Assembly (NCBI RefSeq): GCF_000787855.1
Contig: NZ_BBPQ01000012.1
Span: forward strand, 1 to 64,000
DNA: 64,000 bases
Source: Streptacidiphilus anmyonensis
Lineage (GTDB): Bacteria > Actinomycetota > Actinomycetes > Streptomycetales > Streptomycetaceae
Direction: 5' to 3'
Shown here: in pieces, positions 26,972 to 35,375 of the stretch
How positions within the stretch are numbered: position 1 is the stretch's first letter
How the letters are laid out: each line of letters opens with the position of its first letter
Notes under the pieces: generated by a model
Database searches by the model: none
What the model was told of the DNA's origin: nothing
What the model saw: the letters and a program-made list of their open reading frames with translations, nothing else
Program-made: the position numbers and the translations under genes

Positions 26972-27061
26972 GGAACAGCCGGATCAGCGGGAACAGCGGG
27001 ATCAGCTGGAACGTCCGGAACAGCTGGAACGTCCGGAACAGCCGGAACAGCTGGATCAGAA
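26972..27061. repeat. 9-nt tandem repeat (10 units) between recR and ybaB
   Basis: Ten consecutive 9-nt units with consensus GGAACAGCC (variants GGATCAGCG, GGAACGTCC). The last unit contains the minus-strand ybaB stop codon (27056-27058), so the array lies in the ybaB-recR intercistronic mRNA. The conserved operon normally has a short gap here. Confidence 0.85.
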
Positions 27062-27397
27062 CGGCAGGCCGGGGATGCCGCCCCCGCCACCCAGCCCCTG
27101 GGCCAGTGGGCCGAGGCGCTCGGCCGCCATCCGCTGCGCGCCCGCCGTGGCGTCCCGGACCGCGGCGAGGACCAGGTCGGCCAGGGTCTCGGTGTCCTCC
27201 GGGTCGACCACCTTGGGGTCGATCACGAGCGCGCGCAGCTCACCTGCGCCGGTGACGGTGGCCTTGACCAGGCCGCCGCCGGAGCTGCCCTCGACCTCGG
27301 CGGCGGCGAGCTCCGCCTGCGCCTGGGCGAGCTGCTGCTGCATCTGCTGTGCCTGCTGGAGCAGGGCCTGCATATCGGGCTGGCCGCCGGGGAACAT
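27056..27397 (-). CDS. YbaB/EbfC nucleoid-associated protein
   Basis: A 113-residue protein. I place the start at ATG 27397 ([19 protein letters not shown]) because AGGAG lies 6 nt upstream; a longer frame to 27436 exists but lacks a site. The N-terminal glutamine-rich helix and the [18 protein letters not shown] core are typical of YbaB. It binds DNA as a dimer and lies between dnaX and recR, the near-universal arrangement. Confidence 0.93.
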   Translation of the reverse strand: MFPGGQPDMQALLQQAQQMQQQLAQAQAELAAAEVEGSSGGGLVKATVTGAGELRALVIDPKVVDPEDTETLADLVLAAVRDATAGAQRMAAERLGPLAQGLGGGGGIPGLPF

Positions 27398-27562
27398 GGG
27401 CGCTCCTGTCCTGCGTGTCGTGGTGACTGTCGTCATGACGTGCCGGAGCGGGACCGCTCCAGGGTTGAGCCTACGGGTTGGGCGTGTCGGATCGCCGTCA
27501 GTTCACATGCGGGTACAGCCTTCTGAACCTCGGCGACGGCACGGTGACGGCTGAGCGACGGC

Positions 27563-29782
27563 TCAGCGATCGTGCTGGGTCTCCTCGATCACGGTGGCGC
27601 CGAGCTCGCGGATGATCAGGTCGTGGCCGGAGACGGAGGTGGTGTCCTGCTCAGGGATGTCCTCCTCCGGGTCGAAGGGGGGCGGCGGCATGTCGTCGTC
27701 GTCCGGGTCGTCCGGATAGCCGCCGGGAGCACCGAGGGAACTGGCGGAGTTGGAGGCGCTGGAGGCACTGGGTGTCCCGAGCGCGCTCGAGCCGCTCGGA
27801 CCACTCGGCCCGCCGGAGTGGCGCGCGGGCGCGGCAGGGCTCGGGACCGGCGTGGGCGCGGGCGGCGCGCTGGGCGCGTTCTGCGCCGGGGGCTGGAACG
27901 GCGCAGGCGCGGGTGCCTGCTGACGCGGTGGCATCGCGGACGCGCCGCCACCGCCGTAGCCGCTCCCGCCGGAGGCACCGCCGAAGCCGCCACCTGACCC
28001 GGCCCCGGACCGCTGCGGCGCGGAACCGGTGGGCCCGATCAGACACTCGACCTTCCACGAGACGCCGACGGCGTCCTGCAGCGCCTGCCGCAGGATCTCG
28101 TCGTGCCCGCCGTTGACGAACCCGTCACGGGTCCCGGCGTGCTCGAACGAGACCTGGAGCGCGCCGCCGTCGAAGCCGGCGACCTGTGCCTGCTGCAGCA
28201 GCATCCAGGTGACCCGTCGGCGGCCCTTCACCGCGTCCAGCACCTGCGGCCAGAACTGGCGCACCTGTGCCGCGCTGATGCCTCCGGCATCCCCGGACGC
28301 GGGGGCCGCGGTCGGGGCGGCGGCCTGCGGTGCGGGGGCGGGGGCCGATGCGGGTGCGGGTGCGGGTGCGGAGTCCGGGGCGGACGCGGGGCTCGGAGCC
28401 CCGAAGCTGGGCGACACCGGCCAAGCGCCGGGAGCCCGCCCACCAGCGCCGACAGGCGGCGGCGAGACCACGGGCTGCGCGCTGACCGGCTGCGGAGCGG
28501 CAGGAGCCGCAGCCGCGGTCGACACCTGGACGACGGGCGCGTCAGCCTGGACATGCGGGACGCTCGCGGCGGACGCCATGGGACCCACGGCCGCCGCGCC
28601 CGTGGCGGCCATCGGCCCGCCGACGGCCGGACGCCGCTCCAGCTTCTCCAGACGGGCCTGCCACGAGGTCTCGTCCGCGAACGCGGCCGGAAGCATCACG
28701 CGGGCGCAGATCAACTCGAGCTGCAGCCGGGGCGAGGTGGCCCCGCGCATCTCGGTCAGCCCGGTGTTGACGATATCCGCGGCACGGCTGAGCTCGGCGG
28801 AGCCGAAGCGCCGCGCCTGCTCCTCCATCACGGCGACCCGGTCGGCCGGCGCGTCGATCAGCCCCTTCTCGCCCGCGTCCGGCACGGCGGCGAGGATCAC
28901 CAGATCCCGCAGCCGCTCCAGCAGGTCGGCGACGAAACGACGCGGATCGTGACCGCCCTCGATCACTCGGTCGACGATCCCGAAGACCGTCGCCCCGTCG
29001 TGCGCGGCGAAGGCGTCGACGATCTCGTCCAGCAGCGCGGCGTCGGTGTACCCGAGCAGCGCGGTGGCCATGGCGTACGTCACGCCGCCCGCGTCCGCCC
29101 CGGCGAGCAGCTGGTCCATCACGGACATCGAGTCACGCACGGACCCGGCGCCGGCGCGGACGACCAGGGGAAAGACGGAGTCCTCGACCTGGATGCTCTC
29201 CCGGCCGCAGACGTCGGTCAGATAGTCGCGCAGCACGCCCGGCGGCACGAGCCGGAAGGGGTAGTGGTGCGTGCGGGAGCGGATCGTCCCGATGACCTTC
29301 TCGGGCTCCGTCGTGGCGAAGATGAACTTCAGATGCTCCGGCGGCTCCTCGACGACCTTCAGCAGGGCGTTGAAGCCGGCCGTCGAGACCATGTGGGCCT
29401 CGTCGATGATGTAGATCTTGTACCGGCTGGAGGCGGGCGCGAAGAACGCCTTCTCCCGCAGGTCACGCGTGTCGTCGACACCACCGTGCGAAGCGGCGTC
29501 GATCTCGATCACGTCGATCGACCCGGGGCCGCCACGGGCCAGGTCCTGACACGAACGGCACTCGCCGCAGGGCGTCGGAGTGGGACCTTGCTCACAGTTC
29601 AGACACCGGGCGAGGATGCGCGCGCTCGTCGTCTTGCCGCACCCGCGCGGCCCACTGAACAGGTACGCGTGGTTGACCCGGTTGTTCCGCAGGGCCTGCT
29701 GCAGCGGTCCGGTCACGTGCTCCTGCCCGATGACCTCGGCGAAGGTCTCGGGTCGGTACCGGCGATAGAGAGCGAGCGACAC
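27563..29782 (-). CDS. dnaX: DNA polymerase III subunits gamma and tau
   Basis: A 739-residue clamp-loader ATPase from GTG 29782 (SLALYRRYRPETFAEVIGQ). Walker A GPRGCGKTTSA, four-cysteine zinc module (C-x8-C-x2-C-x2-C around CLNCEQGPTPTPCGECRSC), Walker B IYIIDEAHM, SRC-like SRTHHYPFRL. Domain III ends at ~375. A long Pro/Ala/Ser-rich linker (~380-500) leads to a tau domain (~500-600, VRQFWPQVLDAVKGRRRVTW) and an acidic tail. I saw no slippery heptamer for a gamma frameshift. SRP RNA lies just upstream. Confidence 0.96.
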   Translation of the reverse strand: MSLALYRRYRPETFAEVIGQEHVTGPLQQALRNNRVNHAYLFSGPRGCGKTTSARILARCLNCEQGPTPTPCGECRSCQDLARGGPGSIDVIEIDAASHGGVDDTRDLREKAFFAPASSRYKIYIIDEAHMVSTAGFNALLKVVEEPPEHLKFIFATTEPEKVIGTIRSRTHHYPFRLVPPGVLRDYLTDVCGRESIQVEDSVFPLVVRAGAGSVRDSMSVMDQLLAGADAGGVTYAMATALLGYTDAALLDEIVDAFAAHDGATVFGIVDRVIEGGHDPRRFVADLLERLRDLVILAAVPDAGEKGLIDAPADRVAVMEEQARRFGSAELSRAADIVNTGLTEMRGATSPRLQLELICARVMLPAAFADETSWQARLEKLERRPAVGGPMAATGAAAVGPMASAASVPHVQADAPVVQVSTAAAAPAAPQPVSAQPVVSPPPVGAGGRAPGAWPVSPSFGAPSPASAPDSAPAPAPASAPAPAPQAAAPTAAPASGDAGGISAAQVRQFWPQVLDAVKGRRRVTWMLLQQAQVAGFDGGALQVSFEHAGTRDGFVNGGHDEILRQALQDAVGVSWKVECLIGPTGSAPQRSGAGSGGGFGGASGGSGYGGGGASAMPPRQQAPAPAPFQPPAQNAPSAPPAPTPVPSPAAPARHSGGPSGPSGSSALGTPSASSASNSASSLGAPGGYPDDPDDDDMPPPPFDPEEDIPEQDTTSVSGHDLIIRELGATVIEETQHDR

Positions 29783-29827
29783 GTCTTCGACCCTAACGGT
29801 CTCCACCGACAAATCGGTGCCCTACAA

Positions 29828-29924
29828 CGCAAGGACCCCCCGTGCACCCGCCAGAGCTCACCTACCCTTGCTGCCTTCCGGCCCTGGGGGGTTCAGCGAG
29901 ATAGCGCCACACGAGGGGCTAGGC
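29828..29924 (-). ncRNA. ffs: Signal recognition particle RNA (small bacterial 4.5S type)
   Basis: On the minus strand the sequence contains the hallmark apical loop GGCCGGAAGGCAGCAAGG (around 29865-29885) flanked by pairing strands. Terminal strands CCCCTCGTGTG (29908-29918) and TGCACGGGGGG (29835-29845) pair over 11 bp with wobbles. It binds Ffh for co-translational targeting. Location upstream of dnaX is the usual one in actinobacteria. Exact ends are estimated from pairing. Confidence 0.88.
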
Positions 29925-30032
29925 CCAACAGTACCGGATCCCGGCCCCTGTCATCACCGCCCCACCCTCTCCCCTCCCACCTGCGTCGACCGTGTGCACG
30001 AGCACCCCCAAACATCTAGTAAGCTCTCCCAC

Positions 30033-30117
30033 GGAGGATTCGCCTAGAGGCCTAGGGCGCACGCTTGGAAAGCGTGTTGGGGGCAACCCCTCACGAGTTC
30101 GAATCTCGTATCCTCCG
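30033..30117 (+). tRNA. tRNA-Ser(GGA), integration target of the mobile element
   Basis: Acceptor GGAGGAT pairs with ATCCTCC, discriminator G at 30117. The anticodon arm CACGCTTGGAAAGCGTG gives GGA, with a long variable arm (GTTGGGGGCAACCCC) and T-arm GAGTTCGAATCTC. CA follows, giving GCA at the end. Its 3' 53 nt are part of the 55-bp att repeat, so the gene stays intact after integration. Confidence 0.96.
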
Positions 30118-30119
30118 CA
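30065..30119. repeat. att site, left copy (within tRNA-Ser)
   Basis: 55-bp direct repeat identical to 44151-44205. It starts in the anticodon loop (TTGGAAAGCG) and ends at TCCTCCGCA just after the tRNA. Confidence 0.95.
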
Positions 30120-30135
30120 CCGCCTGAACAGGCAA

Positions 30136-30172
30136 AAGAAGGACCCCACCGCTCTGCGGTGGGGTCCTTCTT
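30136..30172 (+). terminator. Terminator after tRNA-Ser / int
   Basis: A perfect 16-bp stem (30136-30151 with 30157-30172) with loop CTCTG and a TT-rich right flank. On the plus strand it ends the tRNA transcript; on the minus strand it lies 9 nt beyond the int stop. A diverged copy of this whole stretch occurs near 45650-45740. Confidence 0.88.
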
Positions 30173-30180
30173 GGTTCTAC

Positions 30181-31461
30181 TCAACCCTCGTTGTTCTGGT
30201 CTTTGTCCACAGAGGCCGTTTCGGGCGGACCCCAGATGGCTTCGGCGATCTTCCGGGCCACGTCCTTGAGCATCGCGTCCGGCACGTGGAGGTACCTCGC
30301 CCGCATCCGCGCGGAAGTTCCGGCTTCCCATCCCATGATCTGGTCGATGACGCGATCAGGGATGCCGAGCAGCATCAGCACCGTGGCGGCCGTGTGCCGG
30401 GCATCGTGCAGCCGGCCGTCCCGGACCTTCGCGTCTTCGAGCAGACGCTTCCAGTCGTGGTAGTCCGTGTTCGGACTCAGCGGACCGCCGAGCGGCTTGG
30501 TGAACACATAGTCCGACTCCGTCCACAGGTCGCCAGCCGCGCCCCGCTCGCGCGCTTGCTCCTCCGCGTGAGAGCGGAGCATCGCAACGAGTGGGCCCGG
30601 AAGGGGGACCGCGCGCCGCCCGGCTCGGGACTTGGTGTTCTTGGTCTCCCGCCGAACCTGCACGCGCTCCGGGCAGTAGCCAGCCTTCCGCTCGCACGGC
30701 GAGGCTTCTCCGCAGCCGTGCTCGTACCTCGGGCGCAAGCGGTTCCGGCGCAGCTTCAAGTACTCGTTGTCCAGGTCGACGTCAGACCAGCGGAGTCCCA
30801 ACGTCTCGCCCTGCCGCAGCCCCAGCGCCAGTGCCAGCATCCAACGTGCACTGTTCCGCCGCTTGTTGACTTGGAGCAGCAGGCGTTGGACCTCTTCCAC
30901 GGAGTAGGGCTCGACTTCCGTCTCCTCCTCTTCCATCCGCGGAGGCTTCGCCAGGGCGGCGGCGTTCTTGCCCGCGTGGCCGCGTCGCACCGCTTCCCCG
31001 AGTGCGGTGCGGATGGTGCGGTGAGCCTGGTGCGCTGTGGCGGCCTTACTGCCGCTGCTCTGCATGCGGCGGTACAGGCTTTCCAGGTGCTCGGGCTCCA
31101 GGCGGTCGATGCGGTGCTTGCCGACGCTGGGCACGAGGTGGACGCGAACCGCGACTTCGTAGCCGTCGTAGGTGTTCTCGCTTACAACCGGTTTGGCGAT
31201 GTCCTCAACCCAGTGCAGGAGCCACTTCTCGACCGTCCACGGCTTGCCCGGTTGGCGGGCCGAACCCTCGTCCCGCTGCTTCTCCAGCCGCCGGACCTCT
31301 TCGACCAGCTCTTTCCGCGTCGGGCGGGTCAGGTGCCGGCGGTAAGGCGTCCCGTCGTCCTTGTACCCCATGGGCACTCGGGCGTGCCAACGGCCGTCCT
31401 GCCCCAGGTAGATGGCGGATTCGCCGTTGGCGCGGCGTGTGCGCTTCTTCTCCTCTGCCAC
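30181..31461 (-). CDS. int: Tyrosine-recombinase integrase of the AICE
   Basis: A 426-residue integrase from GTG 31461, chosen for its AGGAG site 8 nt upstream; the frame extends to a TTG overlapping xis, without a site. It has an arm-binding N-terminus (GESAIYLGQDGRWHARV), core-binding domain (~75-190), and catalytic domain with Arg in LGLRQGETLGLRW, Lys in ETKNTKSRAGRR, HDARH box, Trp in MGWEAG at the usual second His position, and nucleophile Tyr in RARYLHV. A Cys-rich insert (HGCGEASPCERKAGYCPE) sits between Arg and Lys. It should recombine the tRNA-Ser att sites. Confidence 0.94.
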   Translation of the reverse strand: MAEEKKRTRRANGESAIYLGQDGRWHARVPMGYKDDGTPYRRHLTRPTRKELVEEVRRLEKQRDEGSARQPGKPWTVEKWLLHWVEDIAKPVVSENTYDGYEVAVRVHLVPSVGKHRIDRLEPEHLESLYRRMQSSGSKAATAHQAHRTIRTALGEAVRRGHAGKNAAALAKPPRMEEEETEVEPYSVEEVQRLLLQVNKRRNSARWMLALALGLRQGETLGLRWSDVDLDNEYLKLRRNRLRPRYEHGCGEASPCERKAGYCPERVQVRRETKNTKSRAGRRAVPLPGPLVAMLRSHAEEQARERGAAGDLWTESDYVFTKPLGGPLSPNTDYHDWKRLLEDAKVRDGRLHDARHTAATVLMLLGIPDRVIDQIMGWEAGTSARMRARYLHVPDAMLKDVARKIAEAIWGPPETASVDKDQNNEG

Positions 31462-31541
31462 AGGCAGGCTCCTGATTCTTGGTGTCGGATACGAAGCGGG
31501 GGCGGCGGATCGGTCTGCGCGGGACCGCCGCCCCGGCGACG

Positions 31542-31763
31542 TCAAGCGGCGCGGCTGGCGGTGCGGAGGCGGGCGACGTACGCAGCCGGCGCGTCGGAGG
31601 GAACGCGGCGGAGGCGGCCGACGGGAACGGACTCCAGCTCCCCGGAGCGAATGAGCGCGTAGCAGGTGGTCCGGCCGATTCGGAGGCGGCGGGCGGCCTC
31701 TTCGACGGTCAGGAGAACCAGTGTTGAGTCCTCGACAGCGGGTGCGGGCATAGCGGCGGTCAC
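31542..31763 (-). CDS. xis: Excisionase (MerR-like HTH)
   Basis: A 73-residue DNA-binding protein with the excisionase-type helix-turn-helix LLTVEEAARRLRIGRTTCYALIRSGELES, whose first helix and RIGRTTCY recognition helix are typical. GTG 31763 follows AAGGAG by 8 nt. It precedes int as in pSAM2 and directs excisive recombination. Confidence 0.9.
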   Translation of the reverse strand: MTAAMPAPAVEDSTLVLLTVEEAARRLRIGRTTCYALIRSGELESVPVGRLRRVPSDAPAAYVARLRTASRAA

Positions 31764-31826
31764 TGCGACTTCTCCTTGATGGCGGGGGCGCGAGCGAGTT
31801 GGGTGTGTGTCCTAGGTGCGGATTTC

Positions 31827-32043
31827 TGCGTCATTGCGTCATCAGCGTCATCCGCGCCTCTGACCTGGGGCTTTGGGTGTCGCAGCGGTTCGGGCCTGCG
31901 TCATCGGTGCGTCACCGGCTGCGTCACCGTGACGCGGCCGGGTGACGCAGGTGACGCAGGATGACGCAGAGCCAGCCGTCTGCGTCACCCCCTTTGCCGC
32001 AGGTCAGGGGCCGTTTTTCGGCCCGGGTGACGCAGGTGACGCA
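31827..32043. repeat. Iteron-like array, 13 copies of TGACGC/GCGTCA
   Basis: Core GTGACGCA (or its complement TGCGTCAC/T) occurs at 31827, 31835, 31845, 31897, 31908, 31920, 31929, 31942, 31951, 31961, 31981, 32027 and 32036. Left copies point one way and most right copies the other, with 8-13-nt spacing inside clusters. It fills the 460-nt gap between the replication ATPase end and xis. It could be the replication origin or an operator controlling xis-int. Confidence 0.85.
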
Positions 32044-32152
32044 GCGTCTTCCCTCTTAGGAAAAAAGAGAGGGTGTTTGTAGGTAGTTAGGTGCGCCTCA
32101 GAGCGAAAGGAGGGAGCCGCTGCGCGGCGCGTCCTTCGGGCGGCGTTCCGCC

Positions 32153-32203
32153 GAACAGCAAGAGGAGCACCCGGGCGGGGCGGTGGTGCTCCTCTTGCTG
32201 TTC
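32153..32203 (-). terminator. 19-bp stem-loop after the replication ATPase gene
   Basis: Perfect 19-bp stem (32153-32171 with 32185-32203) and 13-nt loop, 22 nt beyond the stop codon at 32225 on the minus strand. No T-run follows; the stem is long enough to act alone. It separates the transfer/replication operon from the array and xis-int. Confidence 0.8.
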
Positions 32204-32224
32204 AGGGGTGAGCGCGAGCGCGGG

Positions 32225-33700
32225 TCAGAGGATTCGCTGTTGTTCGGGTGGGGGTGTGGGGCCCGGGCGGGTCATTTCGAGGTAGCGCCCCTCTTTTGTC
32301 CGGCCCGCCTCGATGAGTACCTGACGGGCCGCCAGGGTGGGTTGGAGGCGCTTGAGGCGGTCGGAGAGGACTTTGCCGGTGGTCGGCCAGCCCTTCGGCA
32401 GCGCCCGCAGCTCGTCTCCGCTGTAGACGCGGCCCAGGCAGGCCAGCCACTCGGTCGAGGTCATGCGCTGCGCGGTGCCCGGGGCGATGGTCTCGGCATG
32501 CGTGAGGACGGTCTGCGCGAGCAGATCGCCCTCGATCACGTCGTCGTTCAGGTCGTCCAGGCTGGCCCGATACGCGGCGAGCGAACCGAGGCCGGTCGCC
32601 GCGTCGAGCTGCGCGCACAGGTGCGCGAAGTCCGCCATCCGCAGATCGGTCGGGGTCTCCGCCTCCATCGCCCGGACCTGCACCGTGAGGTCGAGCAGCG
32701 ACCCGAGAACGACGGGCAGCGCCTCCGCGTACTCCGCCCACAGCTCGGCCTCGGTGCGCCGGACGGCGGGCCGCTCCAGGCGTAGCGGCAGGAGGCGTTC
32801 GGCGAGGTCGGGCCGGATCACACCGACGTCGATGCCCGTCAGGAGCATGGGGCGGCGGTAGCCGACGCGGAAGACGTCCCCGTCGGTGAACAGGGCGCGT
32901 TTGACGTTTTCGGCTCCGGTGACGATGCAGCACATGGCGTCGGACAGGTCGGGGGTCATGTGGGAGAGGTTGTCCAGGGCTGTGATCCATCCGGCCGCCA
33001 CGGCGGCCAGCAGGTTTTCCTCGTCCTTCGGTGCGCGGCGCAGGTCACCGCTCATGCCCTCGATGATCCGCAGGAGCATCCGGCCGGCGGTGGATTTGCC
33101 CGCGCCCTGGGGGCCGGTGAGGAAGGGGGCGGGGACGGGCACGGACGGTCCGAGGCAGCCGATGAGCCAGGCCAGGGCCAGGCTTTCGGTCGCGGCGTTC
33201 GCGAAGTTGCACAGCCGGAACAGCAGGTCGATGCCCTTCCCGTCGGTGTCCCGGGTGGGCAGGGGCAGTTCGCCGGTGAGCTGGGTGCGCCGCCAGCACA
33301 CCTCCTTGGGGTCGGGGGTGCGGATGTCCCAGCCGGTCGGGTGGATGCGGACGGACTGGCCGTCGGTGCGCCCGAGGTCGAGCCAGGTGGCCCCGTCGAA
33401 TCCGGGGGCGACGCGGATGTGGACGGGCTGCACCGCCTCGGACAGCGCGAGTGCTTCGATCAGGTCCAGCGCCTCTTTGAGGGCGGTTCCGTTGAACACG
33501 CCGCGTCCGTCCTTGAACAGGCCGACCATGAGTTCCTGGCGGTGGCTGCCGGTGGTGCCCTGGGAGCGGATCGGGCGGGCCACGGGGTGGCCCTTCCGTT
33601 GGGCGTACACCGTGCCGTCGGCGGTGCGGAAGTACCGGAAGTGCTCTTGGGCGTAGTCGGCGATGACCTCGCGCGCGGGAGTCTTGTCGTCTTCGGACAT
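32225..33700 (-). CDS. AICE replication ATPase/helicase-like protein
   Basis: A 491-residue protein from ATG 33700, two bases after the stop of the prim-pol gene. Walker A GPQGAGKSTAG (~205), acidic ITALDNLSHM at the Walker B position (~255), and a C-terminal domain with a winged-helix-like end (MTSTEWLACLGRVYSGDELRALPKGWPTTG). The N-terminus (YAQEHFRYFRTADGTVYAQ) resembles those of plasmid replication ATPases acting with a prim-pol partner. It probably unwinds the element origin. Equivalent of the RepSA region by position, not by visible HUH motifs. Confidence 0.8.
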   Translation of the reverse strand: MSEDDKTPAREVIADYAQEHFRYFRTADGTVYAQRKGHPVARPIRSQGTTGSHRQELMVGLFKDGRGVFNGTALKEALDLIEALALSEAVQPVHIRVAPGFDGATWLDLGRTDGQSVRIHPTGWDIRTPDPKEVCWRRTQLTGELPLPTRDTDGKGIDLLFRLCNFANAATESLALAWLIGCLGPSVPVPAPFLTGPQGAGKSTAGRMLLRIIEGMSGDLRRAPKDEENLLAAVAAGWITALDNLSHMTPDLSDAMCCIVTGAENVKRALFTDGDVFRVGYRRPMLLTGIDVGVIRPDLAERLLPLRLERPAVRRTEAELWAEYAEALPVVLGSLLDLTVQVRAMEAETPTDLRMADFAHLCAQLDAATGLGSLAAYRASLDDLNDDVIEGDLLAQTVLTHAETIAPGTAQRMTSTEWLACLGRVYSGDELRALPKGWPTTGKVLSDRLKRLQPTLAARQVLIEAGRTKEGRYLEMTRPGPTPPPEQQRIL

Positions 33701-33702
33701 GG

Positions 33703-34542
33703 TTACAGTCCCAACGTGGTGCGGGCGTTGGTCCAGGCGTCGGTGCAGTGCCGGGCGGTTTCGCCCTTGGCAGCCGCGGCGGTGAACAGCCGCGCGGTGT
33801 GCGCTTCGGTGAGGCAGCCGCACCGGCCGTGCGTGGACAGCACCGCGAGGAACGTCCGGTACACGGTGGCGTGCACCGCACTGGACGCCTCGGTGATGCG
33901 CTGCTCGGCCATGGCAATGCCACGCTCGAGGTAGGTGGGCGTGCGGTGGGGGCACTCCCCGCCGCCAGCACCCACCGACACGGCGATGGCCTGCGAGCCC
34001 CGGGGGGCCGTGGCGGGCTCCTTCACGGCCAGACTCAGCACCGCCGCCGGCAGTGGGGTCATGGCACCGGTTCCCGGACCGAGCCACCGTGCGTAGGACA
34101 TCAGCGACTTGATGTCCACGCCGTCCCGCACGCCGTTGCGGGAGCGCATCACGCCCCGGTACAGCCAGTGCTCGCCACGCGTCGTGGCCACGGTCCGGGT
34201 GGCCGGCAGGGTGTCCCTGGCCCACGCGACCGCGTCGGCGTTGTCGAGGTCCACCACGGTCAGCCCCCCGCCGCCCGGGTGGTAGGCCACCGCTGCCGCC
34301 TGGCGCCACGCCATCGTCCACGTGGCTGCGTTGATGGTCTGGGGGCTGGTAGTGGCGGCGGCCCATCCGTGACAGGGCAGGAGGCAGGTGCAGACGCCGG
34401 GGGTCTTCATGTTCGGGCGGCCCCCGCAGGCGTTTTCGGTGCATGCCGGGCAGTTCCCGAAAGGCAACTTCCCTTCGCGCAGCGGCAACACGGGCAGACC
34501 GGACGAAGCGAGTCGGAGGGCCAGGCGCAGGTGCTCACTCAC
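33703..34542 (-). CDS. Bifunctional primase/polymerase-type (prim-pol) replication protein
   Basis: A 279-residue protein from GTG 34542 with AGGAGG 7 nt upstream, overlapping the methyltransferase stop. LALRLASSGLPVLPLREGKLP and the Cys-rich CPACTENACGGRPNMKTPGVC insert are typical of the actinobacterial prim-pol N-terminus. GGGLTVVDLDNADAV holds the catalytic Asp pair, with WLYRGV and GVDIKSLMSYARWLGPG following. It should synthesise primers for the element's replication together with the adjacent ATPase. Confidence 0.85.
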   Translation of the reverse strand: MSEHLRLALRLASSGLPVLPLREGKLPFGNCPACTENACGGRPNMKTPGVCTCLLPCHGWAAATTSPQTINAATWTMAWRQAAAVAYHPGGGGLTVVDLDNADAVAWARDTLPATRTVATTRGEHWLYRGVMRSRNGVRDGVDIKSLMSYARWLGPGTGAMTPLPAAVLSLAVKEPATAPRGSQAIAVSVGAGGGECPHRTPTYLERGIAMAEQRITEASSAVHATVYRTFLAVLSTHGRCGCLTEAHTARLFTAAAAKGETARHCTDAWTNARTTLGL

Positions 34543-35267
34543 GCCGCCACCTCCTGCGCCGTCCGTGCGAGGAAGGCACGGCCGATGAACTCGGTATACG
34601 CAGGTGGGATGGCCTCGGTCAGTTCCTCGCGCATCGCCGTCCACGTGATGCCCATCGCCGCTTGCAGCTCCGCGACGGAGGGCTTCCCTCCGCCGTTCCC
34701 GTAGGCGGCCACATACGGCCCGTCGTAAAAGCGTCCATGGCGGTAGCCACGGACACGGCCCCGGTGCGGGACGTGCGCCGGCCGTTCGATCGCCCAGCCG
34801 CCCAGCTCGAAGTTGCGGTGACGGATGACTCCAAGACCGAACATCTCGCCGCACAGGGTGAGGTCTTTGCGGATGTCCGCCCGGCCGTTGGGCTGCTCGA
34901 TCACGTACGGCAGGCCCGTGAGTTCGAGGAGATCCCGGGTGGGGGCGACCAGGTCCACATGGGTGCCGCCCCAGCCCTGCGAGGCGTTCGTGCCCACGGT
35001 CAGCGTGCATTTGCCCTGGCAAGGCGGGGAGGCGTGCACAAACGCGTACTCGTAGATCTCCCCGGTGGTGATCAGGCTGGCGAGGTATTCGAGAGCGTCC
35101 CCCCGGTGGTAAGGGAAGGGGTAGCGGGGACGGTCGGCGATGTCGCAGCCGTCCACGGCGAATCCCGCCCGAGCGAGACCGGTACCAGCGCCCCCGGCGC
35201 AGGAATACAGGTCCAGTGCACGGGGCCGCGTGGCGCGCTCTCGCCTGATGTCGGTGGGTTGCGTCAT
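34539..35267 (-). CDS. Small C5-cytosine DNA methyltransferase
   Basis: A 242-residue SAM-dependent enzyme. Motif I DLYSCAGGAGTGLARAGF, motif IV PPCQ loop in ASPPCQGKCTL with the catalytic Cys, motif VI-like YVIEQPNGR, and motif VIII-like RHRNFELGG. It is shorter than restriction-type Dcm enzymes and no restriction gene is next to it. Placement inside the replication operon suggests a role in marking or protecting element DNA, for example from host methyl-sensitive restriction. Confidence 0.85.
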   Translation of the reverse strand: MTQPTDIRRERATRPRALDLYSCAGGAGTGLARAGFAVDGCDIADRPRYPFPYHRGDALEYLASLITTGEIYEYAFVHASPPCQGKCTLTVGTNASQGWGGTHVDLVAPTRDLLELTGLPYVIEQPNGRADIRKDLTLCGEMFGLGVIRHRNFELGGWAIERPAHVPHRGRVRGYRHGRFYDGPYVAAYGNGGGKPSVAELQAAMGITWTAMREELTEAIPPAYTEFIGRAFLARTAQEVAA

Positions 35268-35306
35268 GCTGGATCTCTCCAGTTCGGTGTAGGCGTGCTG
35301 GATTGG

Positions 35307-35341
35307 CGGCGGCCCCGGTTCTTGGCGGAAGGGGGCCGCCG
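35307..35341. terminator. Stem-loop between translocase and methyltransferase genes
   Basis: A 10-bp GC stem (35307-35316 with 35332-35341), 15-nt loop. On the plus strand TTGTCGTTT follows. On the minus strand it is inside the operon spacer and may attenuate rather than stop transcription. Confidence 0.5.
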
Positions 35342-35375
35342 TTGTCGTTTCGTGGGGTCGGTTAGGCGGGAGAGC

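Noticed and set aside
26972-27061. CRISPR-like repeat array
   Set aside because: Units are 9 nt and contiguous with no spacers. No cas genes are in the window.
27563-29782. Programmed frameshift in dnaX for gamma
   Set aside because: No A-rich slippery heptamer with a following stem was seen; in high-GC actinobacteria only tau is usually expected.
31827-32043. CRISPR-like or clt/TRS transfer repeats
   Set aside because: Repeats are too short and closely spaced for CRISPR. clt repeats are usually near the tra gene and are directly repeated 8-mers; these are inverted clusters beside xis, so they are reported as iteron-like only.
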